Source: Dicyema japonicum (lineage: Eukaryota > Dicyemida > Rhombozoa > Dicyemidae). Taken from it: a stretch of 64,000 nt of DNA. The stretch lies in the NCBI GenBank assembly GCA_011109175.1, contig RDEW01000006.1:1029232-1093231 (forward strand), given 5' to 3'. The notes beneath the pieces were generated by a model. The model was not told where the DNA came from. It made no database searches and worked only from the letters and a program-made list of their open reading frames with translations. Positions 42,640 to 53,949 of this stretch are shown here, piece by piece. Positions within the stretch are counted from its first letter, which is position 1. Every line of letters starts with the position of its first letter. Made by a program: the position numbers and the translations under genes.

Positions 42640-45600
42640 TCTAAAATAATATCATATTTGAATAAAAACGTCCGCGTCTAACATAGGAGTTTCTTCCTTC
42701 TAGGTACACTATCACCCAATTCACTAGTTCCTTTGGGCTGACCGGTTATGGCTTTGTGGTTAACACTGTCGAATGCTTTTGATATGTCGAGACATATGAC
42801 ATTAAGGAGACATTTGGATTCTCTGCCTTTGCATAACTCGGAGTTGAGCTGAAATAAGCAATCACGCATGACCGTCCTGGACGAAAACCAATTTCATTTT
42901 TTCTGAAATAGTCTTCTTTTTCTAGCAGATTTGTATCCTCCAGAAGAAATTTTTTCATAATTTTTGAAATTGATCGAATCAGGCTTATCGGACAGTAGAT
43001 AGCTGTATCCTTCTTTGGTCTTCCAGTCTTCGATACCATCCAATAGTCTTCTTCCATTACCAATTTTAATTCTTGCGTTGAAAATGTTTTGAGAATTTCG
43101 AATAAAATTTCTGGGCCTTTTTTGAACATCCTGACTTTGATGAAATCACTTCCCGGAGCTTTATTCTTGACAGCTCTTATTGCCATCTATAGCTCTTCTA
43201 GAGAGATCTCTATTAATGCTGTTTTCTCCGACAATGGTTCATAACTAGTATTCTCCGCAATGACATCATCGGCCATTTTATATACAACAAACTCTCTTAA
43301 ATTTGCGCAATTCTCCAGATTTGCCATTTTTTAATCTAATTTTAGTAGAAATTTGCCAATTCCCAAATTTGCCAGAATATTTTAAAGTTTAAAAAAATTA
43401 TGAAAATAAAGCAATAAAACTTTATTCGAGTAGCATGCCTCGTTGTGATTCTAATGATCGATGTACAGGACTCACTATCTAACAAAAAGTGCAAATATTG
43501 CGTTATAAGGACGACAACTTATCATGCCAAACAATTGCCGATAATTTTTCCTTTTTGTTTAAAGTGAACATTTGCTGGAGGACAATTAACGCCATCTTAA
43601 AGTCGTGAGTCAATTTTGTAGGAATTCAAAACTAAAAATTCCTAACAAAAACAGTCAAAAAGTTAGTTCCCGCAACTTGATGAAAAGCTTGTTGAGTGGA
43701 TGGATTCGATTGAATCAAAAGGTATTTTTAATTTTTTTTATTTTTAAGGTGCATTGTTGAACGATGCATTAATATCCAGTAAAGCAGAATTCTTCGCTCA
43801 TCAACTTTCGACTAATTCAAAAAATCTTATGGATTTTTATCCAAATTTAAGAAAAGGCGTGGATTTGAGGAAATTAGACGGACTAATGTGCACTGACATT
43901 AGTGTCGATATTGAAGGGTTTCTCAAAGCACAAATATATCTTGAATGTTATGCACAAATATATATGGATATTATATTTTAAAGCCTTTATTGATTCGAAA
44001 ATCAAAAATGCCAAGGTGTTTCAAAAAATATGATTATTAAAGCAAGTCCACTTTAATAGACACAAATTGGAGTGTGGATTATTGGAAAAAGAAAACGTGT
44101 CAGTTTATGAATCATATAAAAATTTGAACCTTAAAGACACTGTTCTATTTATAAAAATTGCCTGGGAAGACGTATCCCCTAAAAATCAAAAATTTGTCTA
44201 AAAAATCGGGTACAAGCACACCTTTAGTAAATGTGAACATAAGAAATATCATCTAATACGGATATTCACGATCCGATTGAAATCGAAGAATTTATGTAAA
44301 TTATTCTGAAAAAATGCAATAGATGAAGAAGAAATGACATAATTATTTGATGATAATGAGATACTCATCCATGAAGGAACTACTGAAGTGAAACCCCTTA
44401 ACAAGAATGAAATAGCATCCAAGTTATGCGAAATTGAAAAGGATCTTCTCGAGAACGTTGAAAACGAATGGATGTCGTCCTTATTACATCTATTAAAGAT
44501 TTAATGAAAATATTACAAATGAAAATTGAATTTTATTTCGATAAAATTTAATACGTTATTTTTTTAAATAAATTTTGTTTTCGTAATAAAATCAAATTTA
44601 GTTATTTTCATGGATAAGAAGTTTCCCAATAACTATTATAAAATTATTGATTAAATTCTGAAATTTTCCACTGCAACTAAAAATGGCAAATTTGGGAGAG
44701 TTTCTGTATCTTTAAGTTGTGTCTCAAAAACTAGAAGATTTCTTCTTCAGCATAGTAGGAGCTATCCTGTTTCTTGAGCACAGTCTTGTTCGCGATTGAC
44801 TCTGGGTTCTTCATTTTTCTGTATACTTCCAGAAAGAAATTTTGTGTTTGTTTAGCTATCGTAGTTGAGAGTTCCACTTATTCTCATTCCAATTTCTGAT
44901 CCGTTCCCACAACTGCTTTTTTAGGTCGCCGATTTTGTGAGACAAGGCTAAGGGGTTTTGTGGATATACGCATCTCCTCAGTTTAGTCCTTAGATTATTT
45001 CTTTTCAACACAATCTTCTTGATGTGCCAGGGAATAGGGACAAATCATTTCTTGAGTATATTTTTCTGGCAAAATTTTCAAGATATAATATCAGATCCGT
45101 TATTCGTTTACTTGTTTTATCAATTTCAGACGAGTCTTGGGGTCAGTATGTCATAACATTAACTCCTTTGCAATGAAGATCCTTTAGTTATGCAAGTTTA
45201 GATTCTTTGTACCATAACCGACAAAGACTCCATGTTCATTTATCATTCTCACATCCACGGTTATTAGCGGTGGAATGTGGTCACTGCCAATATACGAAAA
45301 AGTAATTGTACGTCTGCGTGTACTGAAATAGCATGGAAAGTCAAGAAGACACCAAGCTTGTCACCTCCGTATGGAGAGAAATGATTATCCTCTTTCTATG
45401 TAAGGACTTTTACCCTTAGCCCTTCAGATAGCTTCTTCAGGAGCTTGCCACCCCTGTTACCCTGCTTACAACCAAAGGAAGTGCTCTTATTATCTGCCTT
45501 CTCAGCAGTCGCTAGGGAAGCATCTCGTGATGCCTCCTCAGGATTGATTGGACATTCACGAGCATGATTCTTATGTTTCGGATCACAGGTCTTGAGGAGC

Positions 45601-45720
45601 ACACTCTTCATTCAAGCGATTATTCACATACGTTAGTTCTCTCGATTTTCTTTCAGAGACCCCCGGAATAGGTTCCCAGCAGGACCTTTCTAGCTTCTCT
45701 TCCAAATATTCATTATCCAC
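42640..45720 (-). mobile_element. LINE-F, APE-type retrotransposon split by a pogo insertion
   Basis: Minus strand, 5' to 3': an N-terminal segment (45611-45396), decayed endonuclease (near 45250, VDVRMINEH), then FFLEVYRKMKNPESIANKTV at 44870-44800. At 44717 the pogo element starts; coding resumes at 43283 with MADDVIAENTSYEPLSEKTA, IRAVKNKAPGSDFIKVRMFK, GRPKKDTAIYCPISLIRSIS, EIGFRPGRS and motif A ICLDISKAFDSVNHKAI (near 42790). RT ends abruptly at about 42640, before motif B. The frame of the sequence is continuous in sense across the pogo site, which shows the order of insertion. Confidence 0.75.
43283..44717 (+). mobile_element. pogo/Tigger DNA transposon nested in LINE-F
   Basis: Plus-strand transposase remnants: N-terminal helix-turn-helix QKVQILRYKDDNLSCQTIAD (about 43490), then FPQLDEKLVEWMDSIESK (43670-43720), a possible 27-nt intron, and ALLNDALISSKAEFFAHQLS with NLRKGVDLRKLDG, all matching the CENP-B-type DNA-binding domain order. 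The catalytic region is too decayed to place its acidic residues. Terminal repeats are short and imperfect: AAACTCTCTTAAATTTGC at the left, and the complement of AAACTCTCCCAAATTTGCC at the right. A TA is found at each boundary, as expected for this superfamily. Confidence 0.75.
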
Positions 45721-46045
45721 ATTTGGCTTTTTGTTGTGTTGGATTCACAATATCAGTTTAGAGGTCGATTTCTGATTATTGTCCTGCTTGTTCTCATTTG
45801 ACTTCGTATCTAGGTAACGTGGTGAAGGAGGATCTAGGTAACGTCGTCAATACCCGACAGTTACTGTGTGTTAATACAATCCGTTTATCTTCCAAAGGTA
45901 TGTCGATCCTATTCTGGTAGTTGATTTGAGTATATCTTTACCAGTCAACAGTTCCATAGACAAATCCTTATTGCTCTCAATACTACTCTTCCTTAAAATG
46001 TCTCCAGAGGCGGCCTTTTTGATTTTAGTAATCCTCTTTGCAGGA
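45721..46045. other. No recognisable gene
   Basis: Short spacer upstream of LINE-F, no domain seen. Confidence 0.3.
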
Positions 46046-46049
46046 GCTT

Positions 46050-46320
46050 TTTAACAACAGGCATAACCACACCACTTTTTGATTAACTTCGGTATTCAAG
46101 GAATTTGTCAAGGAAATGAATGGACACCATATGACGTGTGCATAAGAAATGTATGGATCAGTGTATTGGGTGTAGATAGTTTCAGAAATAGGGTTATTTC
46201 CGATCTTCCATTTCAACACGTTACTCTTCTTTTCACATTTTGTCACCACATTTTACATGGGGCGAGAATGACATGTGGATGTCGAAAATCACCCCCATGT
46301 TAGACGAGAAAAGTCAAACA
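46050..46320 (-). mobile_element. LINE-A fragment, post-RT region
   Basis: The minus frame VTKCEKKSNVLKWKIGNNPI then YTDPYISYAHVIWCPFISL parallels ITKCEKKINVLKCLKGLWEI and FIEPCISYACGIWSPLISW of LINE-A copy 2. The fragment lies 160 bases upstream of the cytochrome c start. Confidence 0.75.
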
Positions 46321-46476
46321 GAATTGTTTTTTCCTGTAAAAAAATTATTTAACTAATTTTGTAAATATTAATTAAAACATAAATTTTATTAATAATGAAA
46401 TAATAAAGTTAAATTTATTTGTTCCGCGTGTTTCTACGTGATTAGGGTTCAACTAGTCATAACTTGATAGAAAATA

Positions 46477-46850
46477 ATGGGTGATGCTCAAAAAGGAAAA
46501 AGTATTTTCATGAAATCGTGTTCTCAGTGTCACACAGTTCATACTTCAGGCAAGCACAAGACAGGACCTAATCTAAATGGTCTATTTGGGAAGACAACAG
46601 GCTCAGCCCCCAACTACAACTATACTGGGGCCAATAAATCTAAAGGTGCTAAGTAATATTATTGGGAGGTATTATTTGGGGAGAGGACACTTTGGATATA
46701 TATCTGACAAATCCCAAAAGCTATATTCCAGGGACGAAGATGGTCTTTGCTGGTCTGAAAAAGAAGAACGACCGTGACGATGTGATCGCGTTCCTCAAAG
46801 TGGCCACAGACCCCTCTAATGATGTTTCTGCTGAGAAGATGTTCAAGTGA
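46477..46850 (+). CDS. CYCS: Cytochrome c
   Basis: Soluble heme protein of the mitochondrial intermembrane space carrying electrons from complex III to complex IV, and an apoptosis trigger in many animals. ATG 46477 opens [20 protein letters not shown] with the heme-binding C-x-x-C-H motif, then [17 protein letters not shown]. The axial Met is in [15 protein letters not shown], and the C-terminus is [21 protein letters not shown] 23-nt GT-AG intron (46646-46668) splits the codon of a Gly in [12 protein letters not shown]. The spliced frame is 351 nt, 116 residues, slightly longer than the usual 104-108 because of a short C-terminal extension. Intact, with no frame problem. Confidence 0.96.
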
Positions 46851-48147
46851 GTCGACCTAATTTTACTAACACACTTATGACGTCAATATATTAATAATTT
46901 GCGTATTTTATTCATTGATCAAAAGTTTATTTTTTACCTTGTAAAATTACAAAATGATAATATTTTCCTGACCACAATAGTTTAATTACTACTTTAACCA
47001 ATTGATTTTATGACCGTATATTCGTATCAACTACTGATGGGTGGGATTATTCCATAGCCACTACTAAACAACCCATATGTTCGTTCCTCAATAAGGAGAG
47101 GGATTATGGACACTAACCATGCGATAGTTGCTCAAGGGAGTGAGGTTGGGTCTTTTAGTTAAGTTGTATGCGGGTGACCGATTTGAAAACTATAACAGTA
47201 ATCATTTGCGAACATCCTCTCAGTCGACCTTTAGTTATCTTTGATTATTAGTTGAGGAATCATCTCCTTCACTTAGTTTGACTACATTAACATAGAATCT
47301 CCACTGATCTCTTGTAAATGGGGTTGCACCTTAAAGCATTTTTCTATAAATTATTTTAAATCATCATATAAATATTTTAACATCTTTATATTAATGCAAT
47401 AATGAGTAAATTGTTTTATTACAACAATCTGTGTATGTTCTGGTATGATCTGATCTTTATTTTTAATACATCTTCTTTAAAGACGACATACATTCAAAGT
47501 ACAAGTGATTTTTTCTACCGCTAAATCAACCAACTAGATACTTCGCTACTAGTAAAAATCCTCCAGTTCCTTTATGCCCGACCTACCAGGGCCGTATTTT
47601 ATCTATTCCTACAATTCCCCACATTAAAAAATATATTGAACTCTTTCCCAATTTTATTTAATGTTTCCTTTGGTTACTTTATCAATAAATAAATAATACT
47701 TTATCAAACATTTTTTCAAAAAACGGGATAAAATTGCGATACTACAAAGGTGACGGTTTTTTACACTTAAATTTTTGTGAGTATTTTAAGCCAAAAACAA
47801 TCATTTATTCAATTAAGCCTACATAGTTGGTGTAGTGTTGGCTCTCATGATAGAAATCAACTGGATAAGCAATTAGTTTCAAGAGTGTGCCCATACGTCA
47901 CAGCTTCTTGAGGAATAAATAATTTCTCGTTTATTCTTCCAGTTCTCATCAGTCCGAAACGTGAACCAGCGCAAAAGCCCCTCGTCTTCTTAGCCTTTCC
48001 CTCGACGTATAGTGTGTTTACTTAAATCCCAACGGTGTTTTAGTCCTGTAATTTTAACCCACCTAACTCTTTCTAATTATTTTGTAAAGTTTAGTTTATG
48101 ACAAAAGACAGGCAAGCAATTAGGGAAAAATCACTACTAATTAAATG
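46851..48147. other. Intergenic region, no gene seen
   Basis: About 1.3 kb of AT-rich sequence between the convergent cytochrome c and Ig/FN3 genes. No domain-bearing frame and no repeat shared with the rest of the window. Confidence 0.45.
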
Positions 48148-49663
48148 TCAGAGATCACAAGATCTAAAATAATTTAGAATATAACCATGATTATTATTAT
48201 TTTTGTTTTTATTTGTTTTTCGATATTTAATGAACAGAAAACATATTAAACAGATGATAAATACCATAACAAGGCAAGTTATGTAAGCTGTTGACTTTTT
48301 ATCCATTGTGGTTTGTTCGTAAACTATTAATTAACCCCAACGTGCACCAACCAATAATGTCAACCAATATTTTTGCCGGTAAGGAATATCCAACCTCATT
48401 TACTGCCCAAATTGTAATGTTATACAGCCCTGAACTGCTTACTTCATTATAAACATCAATCTTGTTAACACTTGGGCCAATTGTATTGTTGAATGATATT
48501 CCATTGAATTTTATCTGCATGATATATCGAATAATATGAGGATCAGTAGTCGACGGGAGTAACCATGATATCTCCGTTCTGTGTAAAGTGAGGTTCAGTC
48601 GCTTAGGAACATCTAAATAGTCTCATCCCCAAAACACCTAGTGAAGTAAAATAAGCGTCTTTCATATCTGCGATTCCTTCACAACTGACCACACAACTGT
48701 AATTATAGTGAATATTCGGTTTAACTTGTTTCAAACGAATAACAGACTCTGTGACGTTATAAAGTTCTAAATTATAATTCGTAATTGTTTGATTCTAGTA
48801 ATTATGACAATATACTGGTATTTCATTGGTCTTTGAGTTTATTATTTGCATTGTAAAGTTCAAATTAGATTTGACTCTGCACGTGATATTCTGATCACTC
48901 CCGACTTTTAATGGATGGGAGTAAAAGTCAATAACTGGATTAACTGGACTTATTTTTTTAATGTACGGATTATGGTTAATTTCATATTTTTTGAGCCCAC
49001 CTCCTTGTTATCCATCAGCGAGATTATAGTGTATACTCCTCCGTCTTCCAGTGTTGAATTTGGAATGACAAGTCCAGACGGTTTAATTCGAATTCTATCA
49101 TTTTCTAGAATTAGGTTACTCAGGACCTTCCACTTTTTTGCCATCCTTGAACCAGAGAGTTACGAGTTTTACTTTCTCAGAAATGGGTCGACAATTGAGA
49201 AAGGCATCCTTACTAATCTTTACTTGTACTGAATGACAGGGCTCAAACCCGATTAACGAGTCTAATTGTAAATTCTACAAGTACTGGGTGTTTTGAGAGA
49301 ATACACTTCATATTCGTGACTGTTTTCTGATTGGCAGGTATACTCTCCTACAGTAAATTCATTTACTTCAATTTTCAGAATAACAACCACCGGGGAAATG
49401 TTTTTCAGTTTATAATACTCACTAAATTGATTATAATGTTTATCACTTTGAAACTATCTCAGAATTATTCCTTAGCCATATAATTCTCCCATCGAGTGAC
49501 TCCCCCGTGCATAATACCTCCACTTGAGTAAACGATGTTACGTGTGACTTTGGGAAGATTGTAATTTGTCCAGTCAAGCTGTCTAAATAATAAGTACTCT
49601 TTCAAAATAATATTAAAATATGGTATTAATAAAACAGATTAAAGAAAAAACGAAGAAATGCAT
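48148..49663 (-). CDS. Single-pass membrane adhesion protein with Ig-like and FN3 domains
   Basis: Probable cell-surface adhesion molecule. Read on the minus strand: a first Ig-like domain with VEVLCTGESLDGRIIWLRNN and EFTVGEYTCQSEN (Cys, Trp, Y-x-C pattern); a second with AFLNCRPISEKV, LWFKDGKKVEGPE and TLEDGGVYTI, where the second Cys appears to be lost; a third with SDQNITCRVKSNLNF and HYNYSCVVSCEG; an FN3-like domain with VPKRLNLTLHRTEISWLLPS and GLYNITIWAVNEVGYSLPAK; then AYITCLVMVFIICLICFLFI as membrane span and a short Asn/Lys-rich tail. Introns of 21-28 nt join the exons (for example 25 nt near 49430-49455). The start is uncertain: ATG 49663 opens a signal-like MHFFVFSLICFI, but its splice to the first Ig exon is not resolved. 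The stop may be 48148 or slightly further downstream if a last 22-nt intron is used. Confidence 0.7.
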
Positions 49664-49829
49664 TGACAGTTAGCGGCACGACGGATTATAAACTAAATTT
49701 TACGTACAAACGCGAGTTTGTGACTATTTTGTTACTACGGCTTTAAACTCAAAATAGTCAAGGTATTTTTACACCAAATAAGAATAGGAAATATCCTTAC
49801 GAATATCGGAATGAGAACATATATTTACC

Positions 49830-49880
49830 TTAGTCCCTTCAAGTGAAACTGACGGAAAGGTAGCTACTGAAGCGAACATT
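49830..49880 (-). repeat. Dispersed repeat (inverted copy of 22935 type)
   Basis: TTACCTTAGTCCCTTCAAGT, GAAACTGACGGAAAGGTAGC is the diverged inverse of the 22935-22995 block. It lies just upstream of the Ig/FN3 gene. Confidence 0.45.
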
Positions 49881-50560
49881 CTAAGAGATCAGTCAGACGT
49901 GTGATGGACCGGGAAATTAAGCCTTGTGGCTGTTTGTATATTATTTGCTTATTAACTTATAAATTTTCAAGTCGATGATAAATTTACAGAGGAACTATTA
50001 TTAAAATAAAAATAATTTTGAGTTATTGAGGGAATTAACAAAAATCAATATTTTTCAAATAGTCATCGGAACATCACACCACTCCAAGAGTTTGAGTGTA
50101 ATTGTTCTGTTAACCAAGGGGTTGAACTGGCTATGTAATTATGGTTCACATTGGAATAGCTATGAACACGATGTTTTTATATTGTCAAAGTGTATCAACC
50201 TCTGGTCTCCTTCTTAATGGACTTGGTAGACATCTGAAACTTGAGATTTTGAAATACGAAAGCATTGGATGACTGGTTTCGAATCCTCTCTTGTCAAGTT
50301 GGAAATTTGCCTTGAGTATGAACAAGAGAATTATTAGTAATATTCTTCTGATGTTGAAATAAAACCCAATTTTTTGTAAACCACAAACGGATAATCTTGC
50401 TTAATTGAAAGCTTTGATGTGATAAAAGGTGATAAGTTAATTACATCACAAAAACACACAGTCTTATAGGAAAGATTGACTTAATTTCCAAAATATTTGT
50501 CTTTGATTATTATTCTTTTCCCTCCAAATGAAAATCTAAGCAACACCATCTGTATACATT
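49881..50560. other. No recognisable gene
   Basis: AT-rich. The 63-codon frame at 50026-50217 has no recognised domain. Confidence 0.35.
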
Positions 50561-50564
50561 TATT

Positions 50565-51247
50565 TAAGAAAGAAAATAGAGTAACGGTTATATAGAAGCT
50601 GCCCTGACTCGTGGCTATTCCCTATCAGGATAGCGAGCGAGATTCGCTCGAATAACCAGCAGCGCTCACGAGGGTCTCCTTTTCGTGTAGCGATCTGATT
50701 CCCTAGACGACTCAAGAATTCCAGCGTCGCAGGCGCAAGGGAACCAGACGTCTCAACGGCGAGTGGAACAAACAAAAAATCCTTGGACAGGAGGCGTACT
50801 TTTCCCGTTTCATTTTCTCGGCCTTCTCAGCGGCAGAACAGATCCAGAGGCACTCTGGAGTAGGTTGCAAGAGGCAAATGTGTCGGTGCAGGTAACGTCC
50901 CAGACAAGAGGTTTCCCGGCTTCAAAAAGGAAGATTGTCATTCCATCTGGTCGTTTCCTGTTTCGCCTGAAAAGGCCGACAGGTTCGAGCATGGAGGGGT
51001 GTCCGGCGGCGTCCAAAACTCGCCTAACGACTTCGTTCAAGGTTATGTGTCTGGGAAATCTGCCTGCACTCTTCCTGCAGGAGAGAGGGTGTAGGCCAAA
51101 ACAGTCGATCTTGTCTCCGCATCGGCACGGATGTGGAACACAGACTTTTAATCCCAGTCGCAGTGAGATCCCCACCTGAACCTGTTTTACTAGATAAAGA
51201 CGATGAAAGAGGTCAATTGATTTTCTCTTTGATAGTCTTTTAACCAA
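50565..51247 (-). mobile_element. LINE-C C-terminus: zinc knuckle and restriction-like endonuclease
   Basis: Minus strand: LGLKVCVPHPCRCGDKIDCF, then GLHPLSC (a C-x-C...H-x4-C knuckle), GRFPRHITLNEVVRRVLDAA and the nuclease core NRKRPDGMTIFLFEAGKPLV then WDVTCTDT, fitting a P-D...D/E-x-T type active site. After one frame change near 50800 the end reads FVPLAVETSGSLAPATLEFL and RISLAILIGNSHESGQLL. The protein end and UTR (50565-50740) recur at 12905 and 36610. The upstream part of the element is missing here, but 16930-17600 shows what the RT region looks like. Confidence 0.85.
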
Positions 51248-51479
51248 GAGACAGCTGATATTGCCAAAACTGATTCATTCTAAGGTTCGGGAAAGTCTCT
51301 GAGTTGTACTGAGTTCGAATTTAGTTGACGACTAATTAATGGATGATTAAGGTTTCTATCATCAAATGCACTATAAGTGATCAAACCTATTTAAGAACAA
51401 ATTGATTTTTTTCATGACATGGAAAATAAATCTCATCCCCAGCATTTCACATTGTAGGAGATAATAGTATCTTACATTC

Positions 51480-52450
51480 TCTCCCCAGTACGTTCCGTTT
51501 TAGACTCGAGAGAGGATCACCGCGCCAAACTGAGGAATTGGTGTCAAGATCACTTAGTTCTGGTTTTTAATATTCCATTATGGGCTGCAGGGGTTTAACA
51601 GCAATAGGAGTCATCTTCATGATCGCAAAGACAATGTTCTGAAAGAGCCTTCGTGGCATTTTAGACTCTCCTTTCCATACTTTAGCAAGTCACACTATCA
51701 TCCAAATAAACTTTGATGTGTTGGACCGACTATTCCAGACGTCACAACGGACATCGACTAGATGGTCAATAGAGTCCCAATTCTACGATATTTCCTCCTT
51801 TTGAAATCTTCAGCAGTATTCGTTGTGGAACCATCGAACAACGAGGTAAATAGCGTGAGATTTCTTGGCATCTCTAGAGTCTTCTCATTCTACTAGACAA
51901 AAGGCGTTAACAATTTCAGCAAAATTGATGTTGTTTCCAATGAATATTTTCAGAATAGAATGATTGTTGACTTTTCACAAGACATGTACAAATCTGGAGT
52001 TTAAGGTCTGTGAGGCCTCTTAACCTCTTTGGATTCTGTAGGTGGTAAATGCAAATTTTATCAGGGCCTCTTGCTGATGACTTTTTTAGAATTTTTAATC
52101 AGATCACACTTCCATTATAGATCAAGCTTTTTCTCGTTGGCCTCTATTGCTCTTCCCACGGAATAAAGTGTGTCTACCGTGCTCCCTACAATGTTGGATG
52201 GGCAAAGGGGTCGATGAACGTGGCATCCCATACCAATGTTTCCGAATAATAATCGATTATGTGTTTATATATATAATCTTCACATGACTTATTTCCCAAC
52301 AAGTTTGTTACAGAGATGTGTCACAGAGGTGTTGCTTCTTTTCATAGTCCGTCTTTCTTTTATCAGGGCTAATCTCACGATGGGAAACAGCTTACATAAG
52401 AGTTTACTGAAATCTTTAAGCTGAGCGTCAGAAGAGTTTGTGCCGTTAGA
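51480..52450 (-). pseudogene. Decayed jockey-like LINE, linker and RT start
   Basis: Minus-strand reading near 52060-52110 gives SARGPDKICIYHLQNPK, the block before RT motif A also seen in LINE-D (KARGPDHISTTELKHL). The rest is heavily broken; no catalytic motif survives. Extent is approximate. Confidence 0.45.
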
Positions 52451-53650
52451 ATACTCAGGACTTTAGGTATATGGTTGGGGATTCTCACTTTCGTTCAAAT
52501 GATGATAGAGCTGGGAAAGTATTCCCCGTGGACTATCACTGGACACTGGAGAAGAAGGCGGTTTTGGAACGGGTCGAATAATACAAAAGAATATCCAAGA
52601 CTTCAGAATTTCCACAATTTTCTTACAATTTCACACTGCCAATGTGGATAAAACAGGATCATTGGAGTATTTATTCTTTTGTACAAAAGAACACAATGGT
52701 GGTATTACAGATAAATCATGAGATTTCCTGATTATTTTTTTAAAGATTTGGTTAGACCAAAAAAGATACTGAGTTATTCCTTGGCCTAGTGAGGGTTTTA
52801 AAAGAACAAGACAGCCAGCTGTTAAATCTGAAGTAAATAGGATTGCCCAGGTTAATGCCAGCTATCTTAGAAAGCGCTCTGTGGAGTTGGTATCTCTCAC
52901 CTACCAGCACAATGCATATTTTAATAATAAATATTATTTTATTTAACCAACAAGAAAATACAATGGCTGCACTTTTCTCCAGAATTGTTGAAGACTGGCC
53001 TTGTATAAGACACAGCAATTCTTCAGATCTTGGATAATTGTTTCCGTGTGATCATTGAGAGGAAGATGATTCGACAACGTCGACGTCGATATTGTCCAAA
53101 CACTCGAAAAAAACCATGTAATTGTTTCCTCCGTTTCTCCTGGAGCTCTTTTAATAAGGTTATTTTTTATCGTCGATTCTACGATTTGGTCATATTTATT
53201 ATTTTATATTTAATGACTTGCAGAATCTCTGGTTCTCTCAACCCTAAGATCACTGGATTTAAACAGATTGTCCCAGTTGACTAAGTGATCTTAGACCGAC
53301 AAAAAGGAAGAAGAAACTGACAGACTTTTTTTGTATGCTCTTTTCGGCCACGAACTTTTTGGAATACAACTCGAGCATAAAAACTTAGAATTCCTCTCAC
53401 ATTTGATAATCACTTTTTCGATGAACATGTCAAAAATAAATTCCTAAATTTTCTTTTGTTTTCTAAAAGGGATTTTGGTATTATCTACTTTTAGCGAAAA
53501 CTTCATTCTGTTAGTTTATTGTAACATTGTGACTAACTTCTCATTGCTAGCAGTTGACTTATGAACTACGTTACGACGGTATAAGTGTTGACTTGATGCG
53601 GCAACCTGAATGTCTTGATAAAGTGAGGCCAAAACAATTTTATCTCAATA
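52451..53650. other. No recognisable gene
   Basis: Frames at 52752-53018 (minus), 52843-53037 and 53030-53284 (plus) overlap and have no recognisable domain. This is the longest stretch in the second half of the window that I cannot assign. Confidence 0.35.
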
Positions 53651-53654
53651 AGTT

Positions 53655-53935
53655 ATCTGTATGTCGTTTTCTGAGATAGAAAAATTGGCTGTGAATAGGC
53701 TGACCAGTGAAAAGGATAATATCTGAAGGCCCACATTTGGAAAAAATCGTGATGAGAATTTCCAAAACTAACACATCTTCTCAGATCACTAAGAAAATTA
53801 GCAAGATAGAGTTTATGATTTCCGTGAATTTCCGGTTGGTGTATTTTCCAAATTAAGTTTTTCTTAGGAACGGAGTCAACGCTCAATGGATATCCATATG
53901 TCTGTTGTATTTGAGAATTCAGTGCAGTAACCACT
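53655..53935 (-). pseudogene. LINE-A RT fragment (motif A region)
   Basis: The minus-strand frame PLSVDSVPKKNLIWKIHQPE then KLYLANFLSDLRRCVSFGNS parallels AFDSMSRRILTWKIYQTKIP and LWLANFLSDRRGGVCIGQSR of LINE-A copy 2. Confidence 0.7.
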
Positions 53936-53949
53936 ATGCCACCCGGCTA

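Noticed and set aside
48915-49232. 105-codon plus-strand frame
   Set aside because: Antisense of the Ig/FN3 gene; the minus strand has consistent domains and short introns.
50763-51179. 138-codon plus-strand frame
   Set aside because: Antisense of the LINE-C endonuclease, whose minus-strand frame carries the zinc knuckle and nuclease residues.
53030-53284. 84-codon frame with a basic start and a hydrophobic stretch, considered as a small membrane protein
   Set aside because: No homology recognisable, low-complexity Arg run, and no supporting exon structure in the surrounding sequence.
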